Part shown: in pieces, positions 1-12,915 of the stretch
How the letters are laid out: every line of letters starts with the position of its first letter
How positions within the stretch are numbered: the first letter of the stretch is position 1
DNA from: Xestospongia bergquistia
Lineage: Eukaryota > Porifera > Demospongiae > Haplosclerida > Petrosiidae
Length of the DNA stretch: 64,000 nt
Assembly: GCA_963965975.1 (NCBI GenBank)
Contig: OZ014418.1
Span: forward strand, 3,484,775 to 3,548,774
Reading direction: 5' to 3'
Position numbers and translations under genes: made by a program
Notes under the pieces: generated by a model
Seen by the model: only the letters and a program-made list of their open reading frames with translations
The model's database searches: none
What the model was told of the DNA's origin: nothing

Positions 1-3000
1 TAATGAGTTGTTAATTGTTGGTGATGCAATCACAGATGAAGATAGGGTTGTCTATCTACTTGCCAGCTTGCCAGAATCGTTCAATATGTTGATTACTGAT
101 CAAAGGGTCCCAAGTGTTATGGCTGTCTGAGGTTTAGATATATCCAAAAGAACTGTCCTGAACATACACAATCATCAGCTGAGCCCAAGTCCTCTGAGCA
201 TTCAAAGCCAATTAGAAAGGGGAATAAAGGAGTGAAAAATGAAGTACACCAGACTCAAGTTGAATCGAGTAGTAGCAGTGACTCAAAATGCAATGAGATT
301 GGTCTAGTGATATGTCAAGTATTGTTGGCAGCGGACTCTATCAAAGCAGACAGTTGGATAGTCGTTTCAGGTGCAATTTGTCACATCTGCAATGAAAAAA
401 GATCATTTGTGGAGATTCACACCTTGAAGAAGTCACAAGATGTTATGTTGGGTGATAGACATGCTTTAAGTGCCAGTAACATTACCCTAGAGCTTGTGTT
501 GGAAATGGCAAGACCAAGAGGTGTCAACTACATAATGTACTCTATGTACCAAAGTTGGTGTACAACTTGCTGTGTGTATCGAAGGTAACGGAAGTGGAAA
601 AGACAGTTAAATTCTATTACAATGACTGTCAGAGTTTGGATCGGGATGACAAATTTGTTGCTGTTGGTGTCAGGAGAGGAAACCTCTATTACCTGAGCTG
701 TCAATAGGTGAAAAATGATCTAAGTCCATGTGACTGATGTTAGATTGAATGCTGAGTCGAAGGAGTTCATGTGGCATCAAAGATTTGGTCATCTGAATTA
801 GAGTCTCCACACCTTAGCAAGTCAATGTTTAATCCAAGATTTTGACTACAACACATCCAAGCAAATGCCCTTTTGTAAGTCCTGTGTGGAGGGTAAATTA
901 CACAAAAATCTTTTTCCAAGTGGAGGTAGAAAATGGGCTGAAGTACCTCTTGGTTAGGTTCATAGCGACATGTGTGGACCATTGAGTGGTGAATCATTGA
1001 GTGGAGCAAGATACTTCCACACATTTGTGGATGACAAAACTCACACTATACATGGATGTATTTTCTGAAGTGCAAAAGTGAAGTTTTTAGTAATTTCCTG
1101 GAGTGGAAATCTGTTGTAGAATGAATATCTGACTAACAATTGAAGATTCTCCATACAGACAATGGTAAAGATTACACATCCAGAAAGTTCAGTGACTACT
1201 TAAAGGCTTAAGGGAGCAGACATGAATCAATTGTTCCAAAAAATCCTGAACAGAATGGAGTGGCTGAAAGGCATAACAGAACCCTAGTCGAAAGTGTTCG
1301 ATCAATGTTAACTGATGTTCAACTGCCACACAAGTTTTGGGCAGAGGCACTCTCAACAGCGGTTTTTATGAAAAACCGGAGCTCAACCTCAACTGTACCT
1401 GGAATGACACCTTTTCAAGCTTGGAGTGGATAGCCAAGCGTGAATAATCTGAGAGTACTTGGGTGCGCAGCATATTCCCACATCCCAAAGGATGAAAGGA
1501 AGAAATTGAACCCAAAACCTTGAAGGTGTATCTTCCTTGGTTATGGATATGTCACAAAAGGATAGAGGCTCTATGATTGAAGCTTGTGTGATTCACAGCC
1601 AAGATGTACTTTTCGATGAAATCAGTTTAGGATTTAAGAAGGAACAAATGAAAGATTTGGATGGCATTAATCAACCTGCAGTTGAAATTGATGCGAGTAC
1701 AGAGGAACCTTATTCTGAAGCTGAAGAAGAACAGACTGTTAATGAGGATGAGACAAACCCAGATCAGTCTGATGAAGAACCCTCAACAGTGCTTCGTCAT
1801 TCAGAACGAACTCAACTATGTCCAAACTATTACAGAACATGGATCTATACAGCTAAAGAACAAAGAAAAGGAACCTGTAACAGCGAAGGAAGCAATGTCC
1901 AGTCCTGAAAAAGAAAAGTAGAAAGACACAATGGAAAAGGAGATAAGATCTATTAAAGCGAATGAGGTCTGGGAGTTAGCTTACCTACCAAAGGGTAAGA
2001 AGATCATTGACTCCAAATGGGTCTACAAACAGAAGGTTGACATTGATGGGTCTGTGGAAAGGTACAAGGCTTATCTTGTTGCTAAAGGCTATTCTCAGCA
2101 GTATGGATTAGATCATAATGAAACTTTTAGTCCAGTGGCAAGGTTCGAATCTTTACGAACACTGCATGCACCAGCTGTACAAGATGGTCTCCATGTACAC
2201 CAGATGGATGTAACAACTACTTTTCTCAATGGAAAACTAAAGGAGGTGTATATGGATCAACCCAAAGAATTCATAATATGAGGAAAGGAAAGTCTAGTGT
2301 GTAAACTCAAGCATAGCCTCTATGGATTAAAGCAAGCCCTAAGATGTTATAACTTCATTCTTGACGAAAAACTGAAAGAAATGGGATTTGCTCAAGCAAC
2401 CAGTGATCCCTTCATATACATCACAAAAAGTGGAGAGCTGTTCATAAATGAGATCTATGTTGATGACATCTAACTAGCCGGTAAAAGTGATAAGCGAATC
2501 AAGTTAGCCCTGGTAGAGAGATTTGATGTGAAGGACTTAGGAGAACTCAACTACTTTCTAGGTGTCAAGATAGTACAGAATCACTGAGCTGTTACTATCT
2601 GGATTGGTCAACTGACCTATACAGAAGGATTCCTGAAGAAGTTCGGTATGGAGAACTGTAAACCCCTGACCACCCCTGTAGAAGTTGGTTTTAAGTTGAC
2701 AAAAGGAACAGAAGCTAGTGAGTATGTTGACAGGACACAATATTAGTCAGCAGTTGGAAGTCTGTTGTATCTGACGATGAGAACACGTCTAGACATTACT
2801 TTTGCAGTAAGCCTTGCTGCACATTTTTGTTTGAAACCAACCCCTCAACATCTGACAGCAGTCAAGCGAATTGTTAGATACCTAAGAGGAACCACACACT
2901 ATGGATTGCTATTCAACAGAAATGGATCCAAAGCAATCATTGGATACTCTGATGCTGATTAGGATGGTGACACCTCTGACTGTAAGTCTATGACTAGTTA

Positions 3001-3265
3001 TTTGTTCCAGATTGGGGGTACAGCTATCACATGGCAGAGTACAAAGCAGTCGTGTGTTGCTCTGTCCACAGCAGAAGCAGAATATGTAGCCTTATCTGGA
3101 GCTGCACAGGAAGCAATTTGGTTGAAGCAGCTTAATCAAGATTTAACTGAAATAAGTGAGCCTGTAGCAATTTATGTGGATAACCAGTCTGCCATTGCAA
3201 TTGCTAAGAATCCTCAATTTCATGGAAGAGTGAATCATATCAACATCAAGTATCACTTCATATGA
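1..3265 (+). mobile_element. Ty1/copia LTR retrotransposon fossil, left end outside window
   Basis: Conceptual translation reads, in the order typical of copia, a Gag tail at the left edge, a zinc-knuckle remnant near 130-160, a protease stretch near 345-470, the pre-integrase and integrase region about 765-1,480 (NGVAERHNRTLVE-type motif near 1,255), the reverse transcriptase from about 1,930 (SKWVYKQK, ARFESLRTL) to 2,600, and RNase H from about 2,765 to 3,265 (GYSDAD and TAEAEYVALS motifs). The domain order integrase before RT is diagnostic of copia. The reading is broken many times (on the order of ten or more), so this is a dead, fairly old copy. No 5' LTR is in view. Confidence 0.93.
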
Positions 3266-3501
3266 GAGCAGGTGAACAATAACAACATTGAAATATTGTC
3301 AAACAAGTGAAATGATCACGGACATGTAAACGAAAGGACTCGGAAGGATCAAATTTGAGAAGTTGAGAGAGATGGCTGGGATAGTGCCCCTGAAGAACTA
3401 AACAGTCTACAAGTGAGAAGGAGTATTGGAGCATGACACTTTTGACTGTTTACATAAGACATTAATTAACCTATTACATAATGCTTTATTAATTTTAGAG
3501 G

Positions 3502-3639
3502 TGTTAATTATTGTTCTAGACTCTTCCAGAAATTTCTAATTGCTGGATAGTTCTAGATTCTTCAGTTGATATATATAATTTGACTGATCTTTGTACCTTT
3601 TGTGTCTCTCTGATTCATCATTACTAAAAGACTTTAACA
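3502..3639 (+). repeat. Possible 3' LTR of the copia fossil
   Basis: About 240 bp beyond the RNase H end there is a 138-bp stretch opening with TGTTAATTATTG and closing with TTTAACA, the TG...CA form of copia LTR ends. No partner LTR lies in the window, so length and borders cannot be confirmed. Confidence 0.35.
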
Positions 3640-3654
3640 CAACTGTGGAATTAA

Positions 3655-4330
3655 TAGGAAGTCTGCTATATTTTGGTTTTGTGTCCTTGGTCACAGTAAT
3701 GTTGAAATAATCTACAAAGCCAATCCACCAACTATAATTGATAGAGTGAGATCTCTTTTGGGATTAATAACATATTGTGCAAACTTAAATTTTAGTGATG
3801 TGTACTAGCCACTTAGAGAACTGACCAAAAAATGCTCATTTCCAATTGACACAGCAGCACAATAATTCTTTCAATATTAAGACACAGTCGTGACCTCTTT
3901 TGACCAAAACAAAGAAATGAACTGATAAAAGATGCGTTTCTTTGGAAACCCATGAACAGAAGAGAGATTGGATGTCAACTTGAAGAAGTTGATTGGGCAG
4001 ACTAAAGGCTTTTGGTAGAACCAAAGAGGAATAAACAGTAAGTAACAACTCAAACGCTATTCTTTGGGGAACTGTATTGTGATGCCAACATATCTACGTC
4101 AAACAGCCGTTTCATTAGCTCATAAAGGTAATCAAGTACCAAGAGATTATTATGAGATGTATGATTTCTAAGAATTGATGAAAAAATCAAAGAAATGATT
4201 GAAAAGTGAATCCTATATCAGACCAATAGACCAGAGAACCACCCAGACACATTACAGATGTGTCCTGTAGAGTGTTATGGTTCTGGTGTAAAGGCTCTAC
4301 CATCCAGTCAACTCAGGAGCTAAAATCTGT
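3655..4330 (+). mobile_element. Ty3/gypsy fragment (RT end to integrase zinc region)
   Basis: The stretch 3,715-3,830 translates to the RT/RNase H connection typical of gypsy elements (VRSLLGLITYCANL, PLRELTKK), and 4,080-4,260 resembles the zinc-binding start of a gypsy integrase (LRQTAVSLAHKGNQV). What lies between is heavily decayed. It is a short, old, broken piece with no LTR seen. It directly follows the copia fossil and may have been either its target or a later neighbour. Confidence 0.6.
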
Positions 4331-4739
4331 GTCACCAAAGCAATTGAATTTTCAAAAAACAATAATAACTAACATTAGCAAGCATGTACATATCATGCAT
4401 CTGGTGAATGTTCACTTTATACTAGCATAGTTTGGATTTACCAACAGGGCTTTCCACATACAAGGCACCATCAATATTATCACAGATTCTTTCAAGTATA
4501 TAAGGATCATTTGGATTTATATCCTCCTTTCAGGATGTCATAATGGCAACACAAGTGAACTACAAGTTACTTCATCTGTCATCAAAGACTTGAGTGCAGA
4601 GACTAGATCAGAACTAGAAATTCTTGTTGTCCAGTTCTGTACATAAGGTCTAGTTGAATCTACTCTCTGATGATACTCTAAATTATCCTAAGAGATTTAG
4701 ATGATTTGTTTCAGTAATAATCTAGTTGTCTCACATTAA

Positions 4740-5565
4740 CTTATAATATACTATGTTTGTAATTGTCCTATTTAGCCAAGTAGAGGGTCAAGCAATTGTT
4801 CATAAAATCAGCTTTGCACAATTTACATATATCGAGGGGCGGCCAGGACCCATTTATAGACACATTGACTTGGCTAGAATAAGTCCTAAGAGGCATAAAG
4901 CAAATACATGGGGGCAATGCACTGTGCCCTAGATTATCCAGCAACTCCTCACACTCAAAGTATAAAAAGTGGGCAGCATGTTGTATTGGATTCTCGAGAA
5001 GTAGGAGTTGAAATTGAACTCCACAGCTTTTGATTCTTTGTCCTACCTTTGTCTCACAGACTTAGCAATTGACAGTAATTTAAGACATTCTATGTTCAGA
5101 TTATGGTTGAAGGTATCTAAAACAGATCCTTTTAGGTTTGAGCAGATATATTCACTGGAAACACACCTTGGCTCTTCTTTCTTGTTGATGCTCTCAGCAA
5201 CTATGTTGTAAGGTGGGACTAAAAACAGGTTTGCTCTTTGTTTTCTAAGATGGAAGACTAATGAGAAAACAGTGGTTATTGTAGAGATTAGATTAGCTCT
5301 TCTAATGGTAGGAGTACCACCAGTTAAGTATGCTGGACACAGTTTTCATATTGGAGCGGCATCAACAGCCACACTCTGTGAAATTGAGGACTCTACAATA
5401 AAAACATTGGGTTGGTGGATAGTGAGGCATATATGCACTACTTTAAACTCCCTGGTGCAGCATTGACTCATAACTCCCAAGTTCTTGTGTCTGAAAATCA
5501 GGGTCAATAGGTAGATGGCCTTGTTCAGCCAACAAGTATACACATAGTAGTACAGGTTATACTTC
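4740..5565 (+). mobile_element. Tyrosine-recombinase element fragment (DIRS/Crypton-like)
   Basis: Translation matches the tyrosine recombinases found in DIRS-like retroelements and Cryptons: a SAM-like start near 4,740-4,930 (DPFIDTLTWLE), a KKWAACCIG-type helix near 4,955, a KVSKTDPFR motif near 5,110, and the catalytic box GHSFHIGAASTA near 5,335 followed by EDSTIKTLGWW. The box carries the H-x-x-R-type region and the trailing W. No RT is seen nearby, so DIRS and Crypton cannot be separated. It is an isolated, broken, old piece. Confidence 0.75.
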
Positions 5566-6509
5566 ATTTTATAAATTGTCTATTTTGTATTTTTTTCACA
5601 TTTCTATTATATAATCATATCCATACATGGACAAGTATTTACATAACAAAAGACAACTAGCCATTTGATTAGTGTTAAACCTGTTGTTTTGTATAGTGTA
5701 GCCTTTTTGCTTCTGCAGTCTGTATTTATTTGCTAGCACTTGTTTGTATTGGTATGCATGTGTATTTATTCTGTGTCCTTTTTCAAGTGGGTGTTAAGAA
5801 TTTAATAGGGTTCAAATGGCAATTTTTGGTGCTACATTCTACACTTAAGCTTGAAATTTGGTATACTCTAAGAATATGATAAAAGATATATTTTTTGCAT
5901 TATTAGTTCTAGATAAAGGAAAGATAGAGATATTTGTCATAATGTACAGTTAGGGTAGATTGTGGACAGTGATTACTACTGAATATTTGGCCTATTATGA
6001 AATTATCAGTGCCAATGTGTTTTGTTATGTATAATGAGTTGTATGTACACTCTATATTTTGTGAAATCATATTTACTCCATCACTGTATTAACAAACATT
6101 TAGATAGTAGTTTCAAAGACATCCCAGCGGGTGGATGAAACACTTATAAAAAGTTTAGATGAACATAAACAGATAAAACTATACTGCAACCAAGCAGACG
6201 TCAAATATGGCAAATGATTATGCAATTAGAAATGTGCAATTCAAGAAAATACAAGTTTCTCAGCCTGTACTTGCACATACTGAAGAACAATGCTAACTAC
6301 AGTGGCCTACTGATATGTCTAAAATAGTGTATGGTAAAAAAGACAACAATACGTAAAACTGTGATGAAAAGTTTTACAGACCCAGTAAAGATTGATGGTA
6401 TGACTTTTAATAAGCAACAAGTTATTGTGAGCTTTCTATCAAGCTTTGACATGTAATTAAAAAAGGCTACATTGACTTTGTACAATTATACTATTTCAAG
6501 GTTTTGATG
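5566..6509. other. Intergenic, no gene recognised
   Basis: AT-rich, stop-rich sequence. I see no domain, RNA gene or clear repeat. The 3' part (6,300-6,500) may be a badly decayed 5' part of the pogo-like relic that follows. Confidence 0.6.
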
Positions 6510-7110
6510 ATGACCTCCGACATATTTGGAATTGCAATGAGAGTGCTTTTCACCTTTGGACAAAGTCTGGCAAAGTCCAAGCTCTTATAGGTGTCAAGAC
6601 TATGCTCTTGTTCACTTTAGAAGCAGCAGATAGTAACACTTGTGATTCCATCTATACTCACTTTACCAGGTGAGATATTGGTATACTTTCCATTAGGAGG
6701 ATCAGTTAAAGACACATACTTAAGATGTTAATCAAATGGTTAGATGAACACTCAACTATTCTTTGGGTGGTTAAAACTTTCTAGTAAACACATTGGGAGA
6801 GAGAGACCAGTATGTTTGCTACCCAATAGTCACTCTAATTGTATTGATTTGGAAATCTCTAATTGTGCAAGGAAAGGAAATTATTCTTTATTGTCTTCCA
6901 CGTCATTCATCACATGTCACTTAGACTCTTTATGTAGGTTCTTTCTTACCTCTCTAACATAATTAGAAAAGAGCTGAAGATGGATACAGAACAGTTAACA
7001 TAGTAAAAGCCTATCTCTAAAGAGGTTCTGAAAAGTTTGATTGACACAGTTAAAGTGCAAACCATAGTTAATGCTTTTACCAGATGCATCTAAAGCACTT
7101 GAAGAAAAAC
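6510..7110 (+). pseudogene. Pogo/Tigger-like DDE_1 transposase relic
   Basis: Plus-strand frames give the catalytic core of pogo-group transposases. RHIWNCNESAF near 6,517 matches the family's first catalytic box (IWN.DE.GF), here with Asn where the first Asp is expected. After it comes TKSGKV, then a WM-type box with FFGWLK near 6,765, then PVCLLPNSHSNCIDLEIS near 6,810, which matches the second box (LLLDGHSSHI) with the Asp also lost. A third part resembling the C-terminal (VQTIVNAFTRC near 7,055) follows. The frame shifts at least twice, near 6,600 and 6,730, and stops are present, so this is a dead relic. No terminal inverted repeats were found. Family assignment is reasonably firm, borders are not. 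Confidence 0.65.
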
Positions 7111-7469
7111 AGCTACTTTAATGATCTACTTAGACTTTCCACTTCTCACATGTTTAACTAGAATATATACAGCAGCCAACTGAAATTACCAAGTCCATAC
7201 ATTTCCCTTTGCATGTACACATGAAGCTGAGAATATATCTAAGTTCCTTAAATCAACAGACATGAGTATCTTTAAAATATCTCAAAAAACAAGGTCTTGG
7301 ATTGTAGAACCAAAAATGTTATATTTATTAAATAAATGTGTGACTGCATCATTAATTTGAATCCATGAACATACAATGTTAATAACATATGTTTAATATG
7401 TTAAGGATATATAGTAAGTATGTAGTAGACAGATAATGATTACTTTACATATACTAAGATGCCACTAAC
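7111..7469. other. Intergenic or 3' flank, no gene recognised
   Basis: AT-rich, with no domain or RNA gene seen. It would be 3' flank or intron of the minus-strand ankyrin gene. Confidence 0.5.
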
Positions 7470-7568
7470 CTTGTCTTGAACATTCACTTTCACACAAGCA
7501 TCTAGAAGGACTTGAACAACCTTATCATCACCTTTATTACATGATATATAAAGAACAGTTTCACCAAC
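7470..7568 (-). CDS. Ankyrin-repeat exon (one 33-residue repeat)
   Basis: The exon is exactly 33 codons in phase 0, between an acceptor ...TTTATGTAG and a donor GTTAGT. It reads VGETVLYISCNKGDDKVVQ and onward to VNVQDK, fitting the ankyrin pattern G-x-T-x-L-x-x-A/S-x-x-x-G-x-x-x-V-V-x-x-L-L-x-x-x-x-x-V-N. Ankyrin repeats are protein-binding helix-turn-helix units stacked in solenoids. It is the most 3' of six such exons on this strand in the window and the most diverged in sequence. The rest of the gene, including its 5' exons and terminus, is not recognised, so the host protein is unknown. Confidence 0.8.
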
Positions 7569-8339
7569 CTACATAAACAAAAAATCAAAATACATGTGAT
7601 AATGAAACTTACTTACAAAGTCATTCATTAATTTAAGTCAGTAATAAATAGTATGAAAGAGAAATTAGAGGCAAGGGTATAACTATACTAGAGTATATGT
7701 CAAAGTATATAAGTGATTATTAGTTCTTCATAACAAAAATTAACAATAAATTCTCTAACAATAAATTTGTTCTGTTTATTGTCATTTAAGTCTTCAGTAC
7801 ATATAAAAATTGATATGATATGAATGATGTGATAGTAAATACAATTCATAATAAATTAAAAGGCTATTATCTATCATTAATGATCTCATTTATTTATATC
7901 TTATTGATAATTTCAATAGCTATTGTAGAAACCATTTCTTTGTTTGTAGGACAATGACACTCATCTCAGATACTTGTTATTTATTGGTGATCGTAATTCT
8001 ATAAGTACACAAAAATGTCTAGAATACTTTACAATGTAAGATAGGGATATAAACATTGGAAATAAGATGAAATAGGAAGACAGTATAAAACCTTAAAAAC
8101 CTCTACATAGCAACCACAGAACCACAGTAAAGTCTCATTAAACACATACACGCACATATATATACACATTATATTATATATAGGAGCTTATGTAGGGATT
8201 TCAGTATTGCCATTCCTATTGGTCAGATGTACTATTGCCATCCCTATATTTCAAGAATTTGTAATATACTTTATGTACTTCTTTGTATTGACTTATTAAA
8301 AAACAATTCTATAAATAACATTATTCTCAAATGAATATA
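7569..8339. other. Intron or intergenic, nothing recognised
   Basis: AT-rich sequence between two ankyrin exons, including a short AC/AT-rich simple stretch near 8,145-8,180. No coding or RNA feature seen. Confidence 0.5.
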
Positions 8340-8473
8340 TGTAATTGTGTATATCAATGAATAAGTTATAATTGTGTATATCAATGAATAAGTTATAATT
8401 GTGTATATCAATGAGTAAGTTATAATTGTGTATATCAATGAGTAAGTTATAATTGTGTATATCAATGAGTAAG
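8340..8473. repeat. 27-bp minisatellite, about five copies
   Basis: A near-perfect tandem array whose unit contains AATTGTGTATATCAATGA and ends in AGTAAG or ATAAG. As 27 is a multiple of three, it leaves a spurious open frame on the minus strand (ITYSLIYTI repeated). It lies in a presumed intron of the ankyrin gene. The two left copies share a base change (AATAAG) not seen in the right copies, a local homogenisation pattern. Confidence 0.95.
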
Positions 8474-9118
8474 TAACTGAAAATTAAGCTAACAGGTAGG
8501 CAAATACACTAAACTCTCTCTAGTCTTTTATTACTAGTAAGTTTGAGATAACTGGAAAGTTATCCTCTCCTTTGAATGTATAATCCATCAACATCAGGGT
8601 TCACTGGAGGACACTGACAACTCTCTATTTTCTTTCTAATAAACAATAACAAATTAATACAATATACAAAATGGTGTCTTTTAGGGAGGCTACCTTAAAG
8701 TTTTGTGAAAATCACTAGTTTTATTGAAAAGCACTTAAAATAGACTAGACATTTCATTTCAATTAAAACATAACTTTCTATGAAAAATAAAAATCTTAAA
8801 AGCCCCTTCTAGTTTTGTAGTTATAAACATCGTACTGCTCTTATACTGGTGTTATGACCTTTTTCATATACTTGTTAGGTAGGATTAGGTAGGTCTAATG
8901 TGGTAGAGTTAGGTAAAGTAGTCTTATATCAATACAATATGACAATAGCTTTGTATACACCTTCCAATATTAATCATATTAGGTATATTCATAAAGGACA
9001 ATTTTCAACTTTTATTATGATAGTAAAACAACCAATAGTTTTCTCTAAGGAAAAGGATTTATAATTTATCTTTAGTTATACTACCTTCCTCATATAACAT
9101 ATGCACATTAACACATAC

Positions 9119-9217
9119 TTCATTGACAAGGTCTAGATCAGCTCCTTTCTGTGTTAAAGTCAAAACAACATCTTTGTGTCCAATCTTTGCTGCTAACATG
9201 ACTGCAGTAAATCCACC
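9119..9217 (-). CDS. Ankyrin-repeat exon (copy A)
   Basis: A 99-bp phase-0 exon, with acceptor ATATTTAG and donor GTAAGTATG. It reads GGFTAVMLAAKIGHKDVV and ends KGADLDLVNE, a good ankyrin repeat (T-A-x-M-L-A-A, G-H-x-D-V-V, G-A-D-L). It is nearly identical to the exons at 13,483 and 22,967, differing at KIG against ENG. About 130 bp downstream on the minus strand the duplicated intron sequence is cut short (near 8,960), so this copy lacks the 149-residue frame found beside the other two. Confidence 0.85.
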
Positions 9218-9299
9218 CTAAATATAGTATTAATTATCACATTAACATGAATCATAACATCAGTACATTACCTATATCAACACTTATCAGTACACTACT

Positions 9300-11580
9300 A
9301 ACATTACAAACAAGACAATATTATGTATAGTACAATAATATAATACTGTAAACAAAATGACAACAACACATTCAATAACTTATGAATTCATACTGAAATA
9401 TAATTATAAAATGCTTCAAGTAAGGTAAAGAAAAAAATTACAAGAACATTCAAGCATTACTAGTGATACCTAATGGCATATCACATACAGTTAGGCTTAA
9501 CAAAGTTCCTGCCAATAATTGCAGAAGTGGATACTCATAGATACCATATTATTAAAAACATTTATAGTAAAGCCTGCAAAGCTTCCCATGCAAGGCATTA
9601 AAACAAATAACATCACTAAAAAGAATAGGGAAATAAAATAATAACATTCAATTCAAAACACTTAGAATTCATACTACATTATATCACACTTAACAACTAT
9701 TATATTTAAAAAAAACATTCAGATAACAAGTAATCACAGCAACATAAATGTGGAAAACAAAACAATAGAGTAAACAAAATCACAATAAAACATTCAATAT
9801 ACTTTCAATTCATACTACATAATATCAAAATTACAACCTATTACATTTTAAAGGACACATTCAAATGATAAGTAGTCACACCAACATAAATATGGAAACA
9901 AAACCAATATAGTAAACAAAATAATAAAAAAACATTCAATAAGCTCAAAATTTACACTAGAATATAGCTATTAAATGTTAAAAGTATAGGTACAAAAACT
10001 AGCAAGAAGATTCAAGCATTACTAGTGATACACAATGTAGTATCATACGCAGTTAGGATTAATGAAAATTCATTCCTCATATAGGAATTGGCAGTTAGAG
10101 GATCCACTTTAATCTCATTTCTTCATCTCATAAGCTCCAATTACAATATAATCAATAACAATTGCAGAAATGGATACACATAGACACCATATTATTAAAA
10201 ACAATTATAGTAAACCCTGAAAAGCTTTCTATGCAAGGCATTAAAACCAGTAACATCACTAAAAACAATAGGGAAATAAAATAATAACATTCAATTCAAA
10301 ACACTTAGAATTCATACTACATTATATCACACTTAACAACTATTATATTTTAAAAAAAACATTCAGATAACAAGTAATCACAGCAACATAAATGTGGAAA
10401 ACAAAACAATAGAGTAAACAAAATCACAATAACACAATCAATATACTTTCAATTCATACTACATAATATCAAAATTACAACCTATTAAATTTTAAAGGAC
10501 ACATTCAAATGATAAGTAATCACACCAACATAAATATGGAAACAAAACCAATATAGTAAACAAAATAATAAAAACACATTCAATAAGCTCAAAATTTACA
10601 CTAGAATATAGCTATTAAATGTTAAAAGTATAGGTACAAAAACTAGCAAGAAGATTCAAGCATTACTAGTGATACTCAATGTAGTATCATACGCAGTTAG
10701 GATAAATGAAAATTCATTCCTCATATAGGAATTGGCAGTTAGAGGATCCACTTTAATCTCATTTCTTCATCTCATAAGTTCCAATTACAATACAATCAAT
10801 TAAAATTGCAGAAGTGGATACACATAGATACCATATTATTAAAAACAATTATAGTAAACCCTGAAAAGCTTTCTATGCAAGGCATTAAAACCAGTAACAT
10901 CACTAAAAACAATAGGGAAATAAAATAATAACATTCAATTCAAAACACTTAGAATTCATACTACATTATATCACACTTACCCACTATTATATTTTAATAA
11001 AACATTCAGATGACAAGTAATCACAGCAATATAAATGTGGGAAACAAAACAATAGAGTAAACAAAATCACAATAAAACATTCAATATACTTTGAATTCTT
11101 ACTACATAATATCAAAATTACAACATATTACATTTTAAAGGACACATTCAAATGATAAGTAATCACACCAATATAAATATGGAAACAAAACCAATATAGT
11201 AAACAAAATAATAAAAACACATTCAATAAGCTCAAAATTCAGACTAGAATATAGCTAGTAAATGCTAAAAATATAGCTACAAAAAACTAGCAAGAAGAAT
11301 CAAGCATTACTAGTGATACTCAATGTAGTATCATATGCAGTTAGAGTTAATGAAATTCATTCCTCATATAGGAATCAACAGTTAGAGGATGCTCACATTC
11401 AAATCATAAGTAATTGGACCAAATGTATGTGGAAACAAAAACAATACTCTAAACAAAATGACAAAAACACATTCAATAAAATGCTTAAAAATCAAAAACA
11501 ATTATAGTAAAGACTGTAAAGGACACGTTCATATGACAAGTAATGGCAGGCACATAAATTCAATATACTGAAAATATACG
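9300..11580. repeat. 643-bp tandem satellite, array 1
   Basis: Landmark GTTAGAGGATCCAC recurs at about 10,097 and 10,741 (644 bp apart), with a diverged end-copy near 11,381 (GAGGATGCTCAC) and a deleted copy near 9,480. Each unit is itself made of related ~142-bp sub-units: AGTAATCACAGC at 10,373 and AGTAATCACACC at 10,515 begin neighbouring ones, each with a CAATTCATACTACATAAT-type block. No coding potential. Confidence 0.93.
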
Positions 11581-12346
11581 TAGACAAACAGCCAAGCAAG
11601 AACCATTGTTAGAGAATCCTCAACTATCCGGTCTAGTTAGACTCACTTCCTTAATTATCGCTTCATTCACTCACACTTATTGCTTAATATTAATTGTTAT
11701 CACTTATAGTAATTAATAATGAAATCAGATACTATAACTTATGTAATCAAGACAAAAAGAACTAATTTAACTACCAATGGACTCTAAGTATGCTGCTTTA
11801 TAGAATACAACTAACTTTGATTTCCTTAAGCTTAAGAAATTGGAACAATGCTTACGTAAGAAAACTTAAGTCTACTCAATACAGAACAGGCCTCATGATA
11901 GAATAGAATACTGATTTATTGACCTCTCTTTACATTTATCACCACTCTTACATCCTCATTAATATCATTTTAACTAATTAAGGCATACAAAAAACTTAAT
12001 CTCATACACACGCTATTCCAAGCTTTGCAGAAATTACTACTTTATTTTTTAAAGCACTTAAAATAAAACTTCAAAAAACATATACCTTATGTATAACATT
12101 AATTTCTGTAGAAAATATTTAATGTCTTCTAGTTTTGTAATTATATTTTCATAAACAGAACAATAAAAACAATGAAGAAAAACATCATGCTACCTTTATA
12201 CTGGTGTTACCACCTGCTTTATAGATTTCTTACAGTTAGGTGAAGTAGTCTTATATCATTACAATATCTATGCTATGTCTTCTCTAATAGTTACTAATCA
12301 TTCACACAACTTAAACAATACAGATAATTCTCATGATCTCAATTAC

Positions 12347-12445
12347 CTTAGTAACAACATTGATATCAGCATTATGGTTGAGCAATATTTCAACAATGTC
12401 TGTATGTCCTTTGGAACTTGCATAATGAAGAGCTGCCCATCCTCT
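12347..12445 (-). CDS. Ankyrin-repeat exon (block B)
   Basis: A 33-codon phase-0 exon, with acceptor TTTTGTAATAG and donor GTAATTGAG. It reads RGWAALHYASSKGHTDIVE and ends ADINVVTK, a textbook ankyrin repeat (A-L-H-Y-A, G-H-T-D-I-V-x-x-L-L, N-A-D-I-N). An identical exon lies at 21,831. On the minus strand it follows the 13,483 exon, with a ~1-kb intron containing a long open frame between them. Because every exon is 99 bp and phase 0, gain or loss of one keeps the frame. Confidence 0.88.
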
Positions 12446-12915
12446 CTATTACAAAAACACAAAAAAATAATCAACAATAAAATGAAACTGCTAACACTCT
12501 ATAATAACACTACAAATGTACCAACCTTGTCTAATGTCTTATATTTCTGCACTTTGTCATTAACATTATAACATATTATCTTCATATATTCTCTATATGT
12601 GAGCCATGTTGTACATGTAGGACATGACTACATCTAGTACTAGTATGTCTTTATTACTTAAATAAGGTTTTAAAAACTCATTTATGCAAGATGGGTTAAA
12701 GTGTATACAGTCTAATATGAGGAACTGATAGACAAGGTGCAAACAGAAAATCATTATTACAATTTAGGCCTATACTATTGAGTAAACAGACCAGTATCTG
12801 ACAAAAATAGAACATGTAGCTGCTTAGCATATCAACGATCATCATCTTTGTATTTCCATAGGGCTCTCTAATTATATTATTAACAACTCTAACCAACATC
12901 ATTTCTGTCTGACAA

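Noticed and set aside
2140-2160. GGTTCGAATC, resembling a tRNA T-loop
   Set aside because: It lies in frame in the copia RT (ARFESL), and no cloverleaf can be drawn around it.
8271-8465. 64-codon minus-strand frame with repeated ITYSLIYTI
   Set aside because: It is simply the translation of the 27-bp minisatellite, and repeat length divisible by three keeps it open.
12275-12571. 98-codon plus-strand frame (also at 21,759) overlapping the ankyrin exon
   Set aside because: It is the antisense shadow of the minus-strand ankyrin exon and its introns; both copies exist only because of the duplication.
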